This document shows, in pieces, positions 27,743-37,020 of a stretch of DNA of 64,000 nt. The notes under the pieces were generated by a model. It was not told where the DNA came from. It saw only the letters and a program-made list of their open reading frames with translations, and made no database searches. Numbering within the stretch: the first letter of the stretch is position 1; each line of letters starts with the position of its first letter. The DNA lies in NCBI RefSeq assembly GCF_004152845.1, contig NZ_SEON01000001.1, positions 868,001 to 932,000 of the forward strand, given 5' to 3'. Source of the DNA: Sphingobium fuliginis (GTDB taxonomy: Bacteria > Pseudomonadota > Alphaproteobacteria > Sphingomonadales > Sphingomonadaceae). The position numbers and the translations under genes are program-made.

Positions 27743-28387
27743 TCAGGCCACCTGGGCCAGGATTTCCCGCTTCACCGCCGTGAACATCCGGCACGGTGGA
27801 ATGTTGCGCCACTCCACCCGGTCGCCGATTTCGTCGAACAACGGCGACAGCAGGCGGCGGACATAGCCGGAATATTGATAGACCAGAAATGCGCCGCCGG
27901 TCTTCAGCACCGAGCGGGTTTCGGCGCAGATCGCCTCCCCCACGCCGCCGGGCAGGGTCGAGAAGGGAATGCCCGACAGGACATAGTCCGCCTGGGCATA
28001 GCCGGCCTCCTTGATGAAGCGGCGGACATCGGCGGCCGAACCGTGGACGATGCGCAGCCGGGGATCGTCGATCTCCGCCTCCAGATAGGCGACGAAGTCC
28101 AGATTGAGGTCGATCGCCAGCAGGGTGGCGTCCGGATGCAGCCGGTCGAGAATGGGCCGCGTGAACGTCCCGACGCCCGGGCCATATTCCACGAACAGCC
28201 GGGTCCGTTGCCAGTCCACGCCCTCCAGCATGCTGTCGACCAGCATTTGCGAGGACGGGATGACCGATCCGATCATGCCGGGATGCTTGATGAACTGCCG
28301 GAGGAACATGCCCCATTGACCCAGGAAGGTGGAGGACGGTTTTCCGGAAACGGCCCGGTTCTTTTTCTTCAAAGGGATGGAGGCCAT
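27743..28387 (-). CDS. class I SAM-dependent methyltransferase (phospholipid N-methyltransferase-like)
   Basis: A 214-residue Rossmann methyltransferase. Motif I is FVEYGPGVGTFTRPIL (SAM-binding glycines), the acidic loop end is LLAIDLNLDFVAYLE, and the later motif ADYVLSGIPFSTLP takes the place of the usual DPPY/NPPF segment. The N-terminus (FLRQFIKHPGMIGSVIPSSQMLVDSML) is typical of the PmtA-like family in alphaproteobacteria and of rRNA-dimethylase-like relatives. PmtA methylates phosphatidylethanolamine toward phosphatidylcholine, but this call is tentative. It begins about 215 bases after the CDC48 gene's stop on the same strand. Confidence 0.8.
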   Translation of the reverse strand: MASIPLKKKNRAVSGKPSSTFLGQWGMFLRQFIKHPGMIGSVIPSSQMLVDSMLEGVDWQRTRLFVEYGPGVGTFTRPILDRLHPDATLLAIDLNLDFVAYLEAEIDDPRLRIVHGSAADVRRFIKEAGYAQADYVLSGIPFSTLPGGVGEAICAETRSVLKTGGAFLVYQYSGYVRRLLSPLFDEIGDRVEWRNIPPCRMFTAVKREILAQVA

Positions 28388-28477
28388 TCATTCTCGCCTG
28401 TCTGCCTTGCCTGTCCGACTCGCAAAAATCGCACGGGCATGCAAGCGCCTTCGCGGTGGAGGGACAAATAGGTCGGA

Positions 28478-28605
28478 GGGACCGGCATCATCAGGTCATG
28501 CGCATGCGTTCCCGCGAAGGCGTTCGACAGGACAGGATGCCTTTCGGGAACCCGGTGCAAACGGCGGAACCGGGTTCCCGCCTTCGCGGGAGCATGTCCC
28601 TTCAT
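28478..28605. repeat. inverted repeat with CCCGCGAAGGC arms
   Basis: The segment between the methyltransferase and the CDC48 gene carries two related sequences in opposite orientation, CATGCGTTCCCGCGAAGGCG at about 28502 and CCCGCCTTCGCGGGAGCATG at about 28578, plus an inner AACCCGGT/AACCGGGTT pair. This is another common sphingomonad intergenic palindrome (CCCGCGAAGGCGGG core). No gene is seen in the gap. Confidence 0.6.
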
Positions 28606-30896
28606 TCAGTCCTGGCGCGCGCCCGCAACATGCCGGGCGACACGAAGCCGATGGGGTCGATCTGCATCACGCTCTGCTTCAGCGTTGCCTGGATCTGCTC
28701 ATATTCCCGCTCCATTTCGGGCGTGACGGAGGCGCGGGTATCCTCCAGCGCGGCCTCGAAATGCGCCTGCGTGACCTTGTCGACCGACAGCGACTGGCGC
28801 AGCGCGACCAGGCCGGCGCGGCGGACCAGATCCTCCAGATCGGCCCCGGTGAACCGTTCCGTGCGCTCCGCCAGCGCATCCAGATCGACGTCCTCGGCAA
28901 GCGGCATCTTGCCCGTGTGAATGGACAGGATGCGCCTGCGCCCCGCCTGATCGGGCACGGGGACATAGATCAGCTCGTCGAACCGGCCCGGCCGCAGCAG
29001 CGCCGGATCGATCAGCGTCGGGCGATTGGTCGCGCCGATGACGACGACGGACTGCAATTCCTCCAGCCCGTCCATCTCGGCCAGAATGGTGTTCACCACC
29101 CGCTCCGTCACCTGCGGTTCGCCAAGGCCGCCGCCGCGCGCCGGAACCAGGCTGTCCAGTTCATCGATGAAGATGACCGTCGGCGCCACCTGCCGCGCGC
29201 GGGCGAAGAGGCGGGCGATCTGCTGCTCGCTCTCCCCATACCATTTGCTGAGCAGGTCGGAGGATTTGGTGGCGATGAAATTGGCCTGCGCTTCCCGCGC
29301 CACGGCCTTCGCCAGCAGCGTCTTGCCGGTGCCGGGCGGGCCGTAGAGCAGGAACCCCTTGGCCGGGCGGATGCCGATGCGGCGGAAGGCGTCCGGGTCC
29401 TTGAGCGGCAGTTCCACCCCTTCCTTGAGGCGCATCTGCGCTTCGTCCAGGCCGCCTATGTCGGCCCAGCCGATATTGGGCGCCTGCACCATCACCTCCC
29501 GCATGGCGGAGGGCTGGACGCGCTTGATCGCGGCCATGAAGTCGTCGCGCGCGACGGACAGTTCCTCCAGCACGTCAGGGGGGATCGTTCCCTCCTCCAG
29601 ATTGAGCCGGGGCATGAAGCGGCGCACGGTCTCGATCGCCGCCTCGCGGGTCAGCGCCGCCAGATCCGCACCGACAAAGCCATAGGTCATGCGCGCCAGT
29701 TCGCCCAGGTCAACGCCGTCGGCCAGCGGCATGCCGCGGGTGTGGATGCCCAATATCTCCCGCCGTCCGCGCTCGTCAGGCACGCCGACGATGATTTCCC
29801 GGTCGAAGCGGCCGGGGCGGCGCAGCGCCTCGTCTATCGCTTCCGGCCGGTTGGTGGCGGCGATGACGACCAGATTGGTGCGCGGTTCCAGCCCGTCCAT
29901 CAGCGTCAGCAACTGGGCGACGAGGCGCTTTTCCGTCTCCCCGGTCACATTGCCGCGCTTGGGCGCGATGGAATCGATCTCGTCGATGAAGAGGATCGAC
30001 GGTGCCGACTTGGCGGCCGCCTCGAAAATCTCACGGAGCTGCTTTTCCGACTCGCCATAGGCCGAACCCATGATCTCCGGCCCGTTGATCAGGAAGAATT
30101 CCGCTTCCGATTCATTGGCGACGGCGCGGGCCAGCCGGGTCTTGCCGGTGCCCGGCGGGCCGTGGAGCAGCACGCCCTTGGGCGGGTCCACGCCCAGCCG
30201 CTCGAACAGTTCGGGATAGCGCAGCGGCAATTCCACCATTTCCCGCAGCTGGTCGATGGCTTCGGCCATGCCGCCGACATCGTCATAGGTGACGTCGGCG
30301 CGGCGGGATTCGCGGGGCTCCTCATATTCGGCGCGCAGTTCCACTTCCGTGTCGGCGTCGATATGGACGATGCCCTTGGGCACGGTTGACACCACGACCA
30401 GGCGGATTTCCTGCAGGGCATAGGCCGGGGCGGCCAGCATCTGGCGCAACTGGGGCGGCATGTCGCCGGGCGGCACCTGTTGCTGTCCCGCAGTTGCGAC
30501 GACATCCCCAGAGGCGAGCGGCCGCTGGAAGAAAACGCGCTTCAGCGCCTCCGGATTGCCCTGCAGCCGCAGGTTATTTTGTGCAGGCGCGAAGACGACC
30601 CGCTGGGCAGGCCGGGGATCGACCTTCCGGATGATCACGAAGTCGCCCGATCCGACGCCGGCATTGGCGCGCTGAAGCCCGTCGAGGCGAAGGACATCCA
30701 GCCCCTCATCCTCCTTATAGGGCCGGACCACCCGCGCGGGGGTCGACCGCTTGCCCGCAATCTCCACCACATCGCCTTCCGCAAGGTGGAGTTCCGCCAT
30801 GACCGCCAAAGGAAGGCGGGCAAGGCCGCGCCCCGCATCCTCGGGCCGCGCATTGGCCACCTGTATCCTGCGTCCTGCGGTTTCTTCTTCGGCCAC
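28602..30896 (-). CDS. CDC48/p97-family AAA ATPase
   Basis: A 764-residue double-AAA protein. The N domain (residues 1-190) resembles the CDC48 double-psi barrel (IQVANARPEDAGRGLARLP). AAA module 1 has YDDVGGMAEAIDQLREMVEL, Walker A GPPGTGKTRLARA and Walker B SILFIDEIDSIAPKRG; module 2 has IGWADIGGLDEAQMRLKE, GPPGTGKTLLAKA and VIFIDELDSLVPARGG. Arginine fingers (RRPGRFDRE, LRPGRFDEL) are intact in both. Archaeal and eukaryotic homologues unfold proteins; bacterial copies are less common and their substrates are unknown. It stands alone, flanked by a repeat and a putative sRNA. Confidence 0.92.
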   Translation of the reverse strand: MAEEETAGRRIQVANARPEDAGRGLARLPLAVMAELHLAEGDVVEIAGKRSTPARVVRPYKEDEGLDVLRLDGLQRANAGVGSGDFVIIRKVDPRPAQRVVFAPAQNNLRLQGNPEALKRVFFQRPLASGDVVATAGQQQVPPGDMPPQLRQMLAAPAYALQEIRLVVVSTVPKGIVHIDADTEVELRAEYEEPRESRRADVTYDDVGGMAEAIDQLREMVELPLRYPELFERLGVDPPKGVLLHGPPGTGKTRLARAVANESEAEFFLINGPEIMGSAYGESEKQLREIFEAAAKSAPSILFIDEIDSIAPKRGNVTGETEKRLVAQLLTLMDGLEPRTNLVVIAATNRPEAIDEALRRPGRFDREIIVGVPDERGRREILGIHTRGMPLADGVDLGELARMTYGFVGADLAALTREAAIETVRRFMPRLNLEEGTIPPDVLEELSVARDDFMAAIKRVQPSAMREVMVQAPNIGWADIGGLDEAQMRLKEGVELPLKDPDAFRRIGIRPAKGFLLYGPPGTGKTLLAKAVAREAQANFIATKSSDLLSKWYGESEQQIARLFARARQVAPTVIFIDELDSLVPARGGGLGEPQVTERVVNTILAEMDGLEELQSVVVIGATNRPTLIDPALLRPGRFDELIYVPVPDQAGRRRILSIHTGKMPLAEDVDLDALAERTERFTGADLEDLVRRAGLVALRQSLSVDKVTQAHFEAALEDTRASVTPEMEREYEQIQATLKQSVMQIDPIGFVSPGMLRARARTE

Positions 30897-30980
30897 TTCG
30901 CCTTCCCCGTTCTGTTCGCTGCGTAACGAGATAGGGAACGTCGCGGCTGAGGGAAAGGGGCCATGGCGAGCCCCGAAACG

Positions 30981-31052
30981 AATAAAAAAAGGGCCGGCCC
31001 GAAGGCCAGCCCGGAAAGTTTATAGGAGAGGATGCCTGAAAGGCCTTTCCTA
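30981..31052 (-). ncRNA. candidate small RNA with strong terminator
   Basis: On the minus strand, GGGCTGGCC-TTC-GGGCCGGCCC folds into a strong hairpin (30991-31012) followed at once by seven T residues (30990-30984), a textbook intrinsic terminator. Just upstream, GGAAAG and CTTTCC arms enclose a GCCT-TTC-AGGC mini-hairpin and a single-stranded ATCCTCTCCTATAAA stretch that could pair with ribosome-binding sites. No protein gene ends here: the next gene leftward (CDC48) starts at 30896. So a transcript of about 70 bases, or a longer one starting closer to 31230, must end at this point. The 5' end is not determined. Confidence 0.5.
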
Positions 31053-31234
31053 TGTGCAGTGCGGGATGTATTTTCGCAAGTGCGAAAAGAATCGAGGAGT
31101 TGCAATTTTTGCATCTTGCCAACTGCCCTTTTTTCCTGCTCAGTGGAATAAGGATGCTTGAAGCCGGTTTGCGCGCCGTTCCAGAAGAAGCAATGATGCG
31201 TCGCAGCGGACCGGCCAGATGAACATGACGGTTT
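31053..31234. other. intergenic stretch upstream of lysR, no gene seen
   Basis: The rest of the 338-base gap between the CDC48 and LysR genes. It is more AT-rich than its surroundings, includes TTTTCGCAAGTGCGAAAAG (a 7-bp stem hairpin at about 31072-31090), and presumably contains promoters for lysR on the plus strand and for the candidate sRNA and CDC48 on the minus strand. Confidence 0.4.
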
Positions 31235-32116
31235 ATGCGTAGATTGCCGCCCCTTACGGCCCTGGAGGCCTTTGTTCAGGTCGCCCGCCTTGGATCGGTC
31301 AAGGCGGCGGCGGAGGAACTCGCGCTCTCGACGCCCGCGCTCAGCCGGCGGGTGCAGGCGCTGGAACGGTTCATCGGCCGGCCCCTGTTCGACCGCAAGC
31401 ATCAGGCGCTGGAAATCAATGCCGACGGGCAACGCCTGCTGGACGACATCGCGCCGGCGCTCGATTCGCTGAGCCAGGCGCTGGAGAATATCCAGAGCGG
31501 CGGAAACCAGTTGCGGCTGCGGCTGGCGGTCATGCCGCTGTTCGCGACGCAAAGGCTGTTCCCGCATCTGGGCGCCCTTCGGCAGCGGCATCCGCAGCTT
31601 CATATCGACATCGAGACCACCCCCTATGCCGTGGCGCGGCTGGGCGAAGGGCTGGACGCGGCGATCGTGCTGGCGAAGGACATCGATCCCGCGCTCTACG
31701 CCCATGAGCTGGACCATGACGAGGTCTATCTGATCGGGCGCAAGGCGTTGCTGGAGGCGCCCAATGCGCTGACCGCCCCGCAGGAGCTGGCCAATCATAC
31801 GGTGCTGCTGCATCGCGACATGGCGCTCGCCTTCGAGGCGTGGAAGGAAGCGGTGCACCTGCCCGACCTGCAACCGCTGGCGATCGACAATTATGATTCC
31901 GGCCAGTTGATGCTGGAGGCGGCGGCGCAGGGGCTCGGCATCGCCGTGATGCACGCCAGCCACTATAATGAAGCGCAGGATTCCCGGCTGGTCCGGCTGT
32001 TTCCGGAAAATCGGGTCGAAAGCCCCTATCGCTATTTCTTCGTCTGCCGGCCGCGCGCGCTGCAGACCCGGGCGGTGCGGATTTTCCGCGACTGGCTGAT
32101 CGGCGCGGACATATAA
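31235..32116 (+). CDS. LysR-family transcriptional regulator (GcvA-like)
   Basis: A 293-residue regulator. The winged helix-turn-helix lies at residues 1-60: LPPLTALEAFVQVARLGSVKAAAEELALSTPALSRRVQALE, then FIGRPLFDRKHQALEINADG. The effector domain follows from about residue 85 with the usual two-lobed periplasmic-binding-like pattern, and LEAAAQGLGIAVMHASHYNE marks the second lobe. LPPL-A-L start and overall pattern put it in the GcvA/AmpR-like branch. The usual divergent target is not obvious, since the nearest leftward unit is the candidate sRNA and then CDC48; the downstream diguanylate cyclase begins 77 bases later on the same strand. Confidence 0.92.
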   Translation: MRRLPPLTALEAFVQVARLGSVKAAAEELALSTPALSRRVQALERFIGRPLFDRKHQALEINADGQRLLDDIAPALDSLSQALENIQSGGNQLRLRLAVMPLFATQRLFPHLGALRQRHPQLHIDIETTPYAVARLGEGLDAAIVLAKDIDPALYAHELDHDEVYLIGRKALLEAPNALTAPQELANHTVLLHRDMALAFEAWKEAVHLPDLQPLAIDNYDSGQLMLEAAAQGLGIAVMHASHYNEAQDSRLVRLFPENRVESPYRYFFVCRPRALQTRAVRIFRDWLIGADI

Positions 32117-32193
32117 TCGAGGACGATCAACGCCTTGCGTCTTTTCGCTTGGCACGTCCTTAACCTTGTTTATCGCCGGTCGTTCTAGCGGAC

Positions 32194-33357
32194 ATGACTG
32201 GGGCATCATCTTCCGCAAACGCGCAACATGGTCTGACCGACCGCCTGGCCCGCTGGGCCAGAGGCCTGTCAGGCAAGACCGACGACGAGGCCATGGACGA
32301 GCCGGAGCAGCCGCAACGCGCCCGGCACGGCAGCGCTTCCAGCCGGGAAATCGTCCAGCGGCGCAAGCTGTACGAGGACATCGGCGATTTCCTGTTCGCC
32401 CATGACCTGGACCTGACGCCGCTCAATTTCGGCGTCGCCCATGATTATCTGACCGGATCGCATATCGGCGTGGAAAAGGCCGTGAAAGCGGTGCTGGCCG
32501 AACGCGGCAAGATCACCAATGGCTGGGTCGAGAATGTCGCCGCCGAACAGCGCAACGACGAGGTCACGCCCGAAGCGCTTGCCTCGATGCTCGACAAGGT
32601 CGAGGAGAATCTGTCGCAATTCACCGGGCTGATGACCGAATCGCGCAATTCAGCCAAGGATTATGGCGCGGCGTTGCAGGAAGAGGTGAAGGGCCTGGCC
32701 GCCGGTTCCGACAACCAGCCGGTGCTGGCGCGCCTGGTGGCGCTGACCCGATCCATGGTGGAAAAGACCCGGCAGGTCGAAACCCAGCTTCGCGACAATC
32801 AGAAGCAGACGCAGCTTCTGAAATCCAATCTGGAAAGCGCGCGCCGCGCCGCCGAGCACGACCATCTGACCGGCCTGCCCAATCGCCGCGCCTTCGAAGG
32901 CACGCTGCGCGAGGAACTGGCGCAGGCGCAGAAGGAAGGGCAGCAACTGGCCGTCGCCTTTTGCGACATCGATCATTTCAAGCTGATCAACGATACCCAT
33001 GGCCATGATACCGGCGACCGGGTGCTGAAATTCGTGGCGGGATTGCTGTCCAAGGTCAGCAACGACCAATGCCATGTCGCGCGCCATGGCGGCGAGGAAT
33101 TCGTCATGCTGTTCCGGGGCAAGACCGCCGCCGAGGCATGCGAAGCGGTGGACAGCGTGCGGCAGGACCTGTCCACCCGAAGCCTGGTCAACCGGGCCAA
33201 TGGCGAGCGGATGGAGCGGGTCAGCTTTTCCGCCGGGGTCGCCAATGTGCTGGCCTATGAAGACCCGCGCGCTGCGCTGAAGGCGGCGGACCGCGCGCTC
33301 TACCTGGCCAAGGAGCATGGCCGGAACCGGGTATATCTGGCCGCGGAGCTGGATTGA
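32194..33357 (+). CDS. GGDEF-domain diguanylate cyclase with uncharacterised N-terminal region
   Basis: A 387-residue soluble protein. The C-terminal GGDEF domain (about residues 220-380) has HDHLTGLPNRRAFE, FCDIDHFKLINDTHGHDTGD and the active-site motif GGEEF near residues 300-304, so it should make cyclic-di-GMP. The inhibitory I-site RxxD four residues upstream is not evident (the preceding residues are HVARH). No transmembrane segment is present. The N-terminal 200 residues contain DIGDFLFAHDLDLTPLNFGV and a long coiled coil (VEKTRQVETQLRDNQKQTQL) leading into the catalytic domain; I do not recognise a named sensor domain. Confidence 0.9.
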   Translation: MTGASSSANAQHGLTDRLARWARGLSGKTDDEAMDEPEQPQRARHGSASSREIVQRRKLYEDIGDFLFAHDLDLTPLNFGVAHDYLTGSHIGVEKAVKAVLAERGKITNGWVENVAAEQRNDEVTPEALASMLDKVEENLSQFTGLMTESRNSAKDYGAALQEEVKGLAAGSDNQPVLARLVALTRSMVEKTRQVETQLRDNQKQTQLLKSNLESARRAAEHDHLTGLPNRRAFEGTLREELAQAQKEGQQLAVAFCDIDHFKLINDTHGHDTGDRVLKFVAGLLSKVSNDQCHVARHGGEEFVMLFRGKTAAEACEAVDSVRQDLSTRSLVNRANGERMERVSFSAGVANVLAYEDPRAALKAADRALYLAKEHGRNRVYLAAELD

Positions 33358-33358
33358 C

Positions 33359-33493
33359 CCCCACCTCCCCCTCCTGCAAGCGGGGGTCGGAGGGCGGGCT
33401 GGCGCGACATCGGCGGCGGTTCTCTACCTCTAGGCTGGAAGCTCGCTGCGCTCGCGCCCACCCCTGACCCCTCCCGCTTGCGGGAGGGGAATG
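33359..33493 (-). repeat. dispersed ~130-bp palindromic element, copy 3 (diverged, inverted)
   Basis: In reverse orientation relative to copy 1. The right part (AGCTCGCTGCGCTCGCGCCCACCCCTGACCCCTCCCGCTTGCGGG-type end) and GGGCTGGCGCGACATC are conserved, but the middle has changed and the left hairpin is decayed. It separates the convergent ends of the GGDEF gene and fzlA. Confidence 0.8.
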
Positions 33494-33499
33494 TCCGTA

Positions 33500-34171
33500 T
33501 TAAAAATCCGGCTTTTCATAATGGGGCGGCGGGGTGATCACCTCCATCCGCTCCGACAGAAGGGGCCGGAAGGAAGGGCGCGACTTGAAACCCGCATACC
33601 AGCGCTTCACCGTCTCATGCCCGGCCCAGTCGATGCCGCCCAGATAATCCGCCACCGAAAGATGCGCGGCGGCGGCGATGTCCGCCAGGCTCAGCGTTCC
33701 ACCCGCCATCCAGGCGCGATGGTCGAGCAGATAGTCCATGTAATCCATATGGACATTGGCGCGCTTCATCGCTTCCCGCAGCACGCGGGCATCGGGCGGC
33801 GCGCGCTCTATCAGGCGCTTCTTCATCCGTTCATGCAGGAGCGGGCCGACGACGTCGCCGTAGAAATTCTGGTCGAAGAAGGCGGTCAGCCGCCGCACCT
33901 CCGCCCGACCCGTGGCGGTGCCGGAGATCAGCGGGAATTTCTCCACCGTCTCCTCGAAATATTCGCAGATCGCCTGGCTGTCGATCAGGGTCACGCCCTT
34001 TTCCTGATCCACCATCACCGGCGTCGTGCCGGCGGGATTGAGATCGAGGAACTCGTCGCGCGCTTCCCAGGGCGATTCGCGCACCAGGTCGTAGCCCACG
34101 CCCTTTTCACCGAGCAGCAGACGGACCTTGCGTGAGAATGGACAGAGCGGAAATTGGAAAAGTTGCCACAT
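33500..34171 (-). CDS. fzlA: FzlA-like glutathione S-transferase-family protein
   Basis: A 223-residue GST-fold protein. The thioredoxin-like N-terminal domain starts QLFQFPLCPFSRKVRLLLGE and has LNPAGTTPVMVDQEKG and IDSQAICEYFEET; an all-helical C-terminal domain follows. The C-terminal tail SRPSFRPLLSERMEVITPPPHYEKPDF closely follows the pattern conserved in FzlA, the FtsZ-binding division protein of Caulobacter, where the tail is needed to activate septal wall synthesis and the GST fold curves FtsZ filaments. FzlA does not bind glutathione strongly. The assignment rests on this tail and on length; a generic GST remains possible. Confidence 0.75.
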   Translation of the reverse strand: MWQLFQFPLCPFSRKVRLLLGEKGVGYDLVRESPWEARDEFLDLNPAGTTPVMVDQEKGVTLIDSQAICEYFEETVEKFPLISGTATGRAEVRRLTAFFDQNFYGDVVGPLLHERMKKRLIERAPPDARVLREAMKRANVHMDYMDYLLDHRAWMAGGTLSLADIAAAAHLSVADYLGGIDWAGHETVKRWYAGFKSRPSFRPLLSERMEVITPPPHYEKPDF

Positions 34172-34352
34172 ATTCCCTTCCTGTTAGGCCGAGCCGGCTC
34201 ATGCGAAAAGCGGCAAATGGCATGATCCTGCTTAAATCCGGTGCGACATGAGCGGAAACTGTGGCCGGGGAAGAACGATCCTGTCTTCCTGTCGCCGCGG
34301 CTTGGTTCTAGGAGGACGCCAAGCGATGGTTTCGTGAAGGAAAGGATGCTGC

Positions 34353-36296
34353 ATGTCTGACGATTTTTTCCCGGTTCCTGCCGAATGGGCGTCTTCCGCC
34401 CTGTTCGACCGGGACGGACGGGCGGCGGACTATCGACGGTCCATCGATGCCGCCGACGCCTATTGGCTGGAACAGGCGAAGCGGCTGGATTGGGTGAACT
34501 TTCCCACGAAAACCAATGAGAGCAGCTTCCACGAAGCCGATTTCGGGGTGAAATGGTTTGCCGACGGCGTGCTGAACGTCAGCGTCAACTGCATCGACCG
34601 GCATCTGGCCGAACGCGGCGACCAGACCGCGATCATCTGGGAACCGGATTCGCCGGACGCGCAGCCGCGCCGCTACACCTATGCCGAGGTGCATGAGGAG
34701 GTCTGCCGCTTCGCCAATGTGCTGAAGGCCGCAGGGGCGAAGAAGGGCGAGCGGATCACCGTCTATATGCCGATGATCCCGGAAGCCGCCTTCGCCCTGC
34801 TCGCCTGCGCGCGGATCGGCGCGATCCACAGCGTCGTGTTCGGCGGTTTTTCGCCGGAGGCGCTGGCGGGACGGATCATCGACTGCGATTCCACGCTGGT
34901 GATCACCGCCGACGAGGGGTGCCGCGCGGGCAGGCAAGTGCCGCTCAAGACCAATGTCGACGCGGCGCTGAAACTGTGCACCAGCGTCCGCAAGGTGATC
35001 GTCGTCCAGGCGACCGGTGGGGCTGTCGCCATGGAGGAAGGCCGCGACCTGTGGCTGCATGAGGAGGCGGCCAAGGTGTCGGCGGATTGCGCGCCCGAGC
35101 CGATGAACGCGGAAGATCCGCTGTTCATCCTCTACACATCGGGTTCGACGGGCAAGCCCAAGGGCGTGCTGCACACGACCGGCGGCTATCTGCTCTGGGC
35201 CAGCCTGACCCATGAGCTGTGCTTCGACTACCGGCCCGGCGACATCTATTGGTGCGCGGCGGACATCGGCTGGGTCACGGGGCACAGCTATATCGTCTAT
35301 GGCCCGCTGGCGAACGGGGCGACGACGCTGATCTATGAGGGCGTGCCCAATTATCCGACGCCCAGCCGCATCTGGGAGGTCGTGGACCGGCATCAGGTGC
35401 AGACCATCTTCACCGCGCCCACGGCGCTGCGCGCGCTGATGAAGGAGGGGGACGAGTTCGTGCATTCGACCAGCCGCCAGTCGCTGCGCCTGCTGGGCAC
35501 GGTGGGCGAGCCGATCAATCCCGAAGCCTGGCGCTGGTACCATCATGTCGTGGGCGAGGATCGCTGCCCGATCATCGACACCTGGTGGCAGACCGAGACG
35601 GGCGGAGCGATGATCGCGCCGATGCCGGGTGCGACGGACCTGAAGCCCGGTTCCGCGACGCTGCCGATGCCGGGCGTGGTGCCGCAGATCGTCGATGCGG
35701 AGGGCCATGTGCTGGACGGCGCGGCCGAGGGCAATCTGGTCATCGCGCAAAGCTGGCCGGGCCAGATGCGCACCGTCTGGGGCGATCATGAGCGTTTCTT
35801 CCAGACCTATTTCACGACCTTTCCCGGCAAATATACGACCGGCGACGGGGCGCGGCGGGACGAGGACGGCTATTACTGGATCACGGGCCGCGTCGACGAC
35901 GTGATCAACGTGTCGGGCCATCGCATGGGCACGGCGGAGGTGGAAAGCGCGCTGGTGCTGCACGAGGCGGTGGCGGAAGCGGCGGTGGTCGGCTTCCCGC
36001 ACGACATCAAGGGACAGGGCATCTACGCCTATGTGACGCTGAACAGCGGCGAGGAAGCGACCGACGAACTGCGCCAGACGCTGGTGAAATGGGTGCGCAG
36101 CGAGATCGGGCCGATCGCGACGCCCGACGTGATCCAGTTCGCCCCCGGCCTGCCCAAGACCCGGTCGGGCAAGATCATGCGCCGCATCCTGCGCAAGATC
36201 GCGGAGGGCGAGGTGTCCGCCCAGGCGCTGGGGGACATTAGTACACTTGCCGACCCGTCGGTGGTGGATAATCTGGTCGCCAATCGTCAGGGGTAA
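34353..36296 (+). CDS. acs: acetyl-CoA synthetase
   Basis: A 647-residue AMP-forming enzyme that activates acetate. The adenylate-forming signatures are present: [21 protein letters not shown], the aspartate-containing [10 protein letters not shown], and [25 protein letters not shown]. The C-terminal [15 protein letters not shown] carries the catalytic lysine that is the target of reversible acetylation by Pat/Sir2-type enzymes. The N-terminal ACAS domain and [13 protein letters not shown] are intact. The start follows AAGGAAAGG. Cytochrome b561 follows 21 bases later on the same strand. Confidence 0.97.
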   Translation: MSDDFFPVPAEWASSALFDRDGRAADYRRSIDAADAYWLEQAKRLDWVNFPTKTNESSFHEADFGVKWFADGVLNVSVNCIDRHLAERGDQTAIIWEPDSPDAQPRRYTYAEVHEEVCRFANVLKAAGAKKGERITVYMPMIPEAAFALLACARIGAIHSVVFGGFSPEALAGRIIDCDSTLVITADEGCRAGRQVPLKTNVDAALKLCTSVRKVIVVQATGGAVAMEEGRDLWLHEEAAKVSADCAPEPMNAEDPLFILYTSGSTGKPKGVLHTTGGYLLWASLTHELCFDYRPGDIYWCAADIGWVTGHSYIVYGPLANGATTLIYEGVPNYPTPSRIWEVVDRHQVQTIFTAPTALRALMKEGDEFVHSTSRQSLRLLGTVGEPINPEAWRWYHHVVGEDRCPIIDTWWQTETGGAMIAPMPGATDLKPGSATLPMPGVVPQIVDAEGHVLDGAAEGNLVIAQSWPGQMRTVWGDHERFFQTYFTTFPGKYTTGDGARRDEDGYYWITGRVDDVINVSGHRMGTAEVESALVLHEAVAEAAVVGFPHDIKGQGIYAYVTLNSGEEATDELRQTLVKWVRSEIGPIATPDVIQFAPGLPKTRSGKIMRRILRKIAEGEVSAQALGDISTLADPSVVDNLVANRQG

Positions 36297-36317
36297 GAAG
36301 CCAGGCAGGAGTATGGG

Positions 36318-36830
36318 ATGGATCGCTACAGTCACGTTGCGCGCGCGCTGCACTGGATCATGGCGATCCTCATCCTGTTCAACCTCTTCCTGGGCTTTGC
36401 GCATGACGCGCTGCCCAGGGAGTGGAAGGTGATGCCCGTCCACAAGTCGATCGGGCTGACCGTGCTGGCCCTGACGGTCGCGCGCATAATGTGGCGCTTC
36501 ACGCGCAGCGCCCCCCCGCTGCCAGCCGAAATGCCCGCATGGGAAAAGGGGGCGGCGCATCTCACCCATTTCGCCTTTTACGCGTTCATGCTGGTCCTGC
36601 CACTGACCGGATGGGTCATGACGTCCGCCGGCGACCGGCCCCTGAACTGGTTCTTCCTGTTCGACGTGCCTAAATTCGCGGTGGCGAAGGGCGATGCGAT
36701 CGTCGGCATTTCAGGCGAGGCGCATGAGGTTCTGGGCTTCGTCTGGGTGGCGTTGCTCATCCTGCACGGGCTGGCGGCGATGCGGCATCATTTCATATTG
36801 AAGGATGGCGTGCTGCGGCGGATGGTCTGA
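36318..36830 (+). CDS. cytochrome b561 family protein
   Basis: A 170-residue integral membrane di-heme cytochrome with four helices: YSHVARALHWIMAILILFNLFLGF, HKSIGLTVLALTVARIMWRF, LTHFAFYAFMLVLPLTGWVM and VLGFVWVALLILHGLAAMRHHF. Heme-ligand histidines are visible in ALHW, HKSIG, AHLTHFAFY/HEVLG and HGLAAMRHH. Relatives oxidise ubiquinol to superoxide or transfer electrons to a periplasmic partner. The short spacing after acs suggests cotranscription, though no functional link to acetate activation is established. Confidence 0.92.
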   Translation: MDRYSHVARALHWIMAILILFNLFLGFAHDALPREWKVMPVHKSIGLTVLALTVARIMWRFTRSAPPLPAEMPAWEKGAAHLTHFAFYAFMLVLPLTGWVMTSAGDRPLNWFFLFDVPKFAVAKGDAIVGISGEAHEVLGFVWVALLILHGLAAMRHHFILKDGVLRRMV

Positions 36831-36857
36831 TCGGTGTATGGAGGGGTGGAATCAGGA

Positions 36858-36991
36858 CATTCCCCCTCCCGCAGGCGGGAGGGGTTAGGGGGTGGGCTGG
36901 CGCGACATCAGCGCTGTTTTGCAACGGCTAAGTCAAAAGCTCGCTACGCTCGCGCCCACCCCTAACCCCTCCCGCCTGCGGGAGGGGAATG
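36858..36991 (-). repeat. dispersed ~130-bp palindromic intergenic element, copy 4 (inverted)
   Basis: Reverse complement of copies 1 and 2 with only scattered differences: it reads GGGCTGGCGCGACATCAGCG, TTTTGCAACGGCTAAGTC and AGCTCGCTACGCTCGCGCCC between two CTCCCGC..GCGGGAG hairpins. It fills the gap between the convergent ends of the cytochrome b561 gene and the hydroxylase gene. Confidence 0.9.
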
Positions 36992-37020
36992 TCTTGGATT
37001 GGCCAGAAACAGCCTCATAG

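Noticed and set aside
34217..34234. Possible sigma-54 promoter TGGCATGATCCTGCTT upstream of acs
   Set aside because: The distance between GG and GC is one base too short, which normally abolishes sigma-54 recognition.
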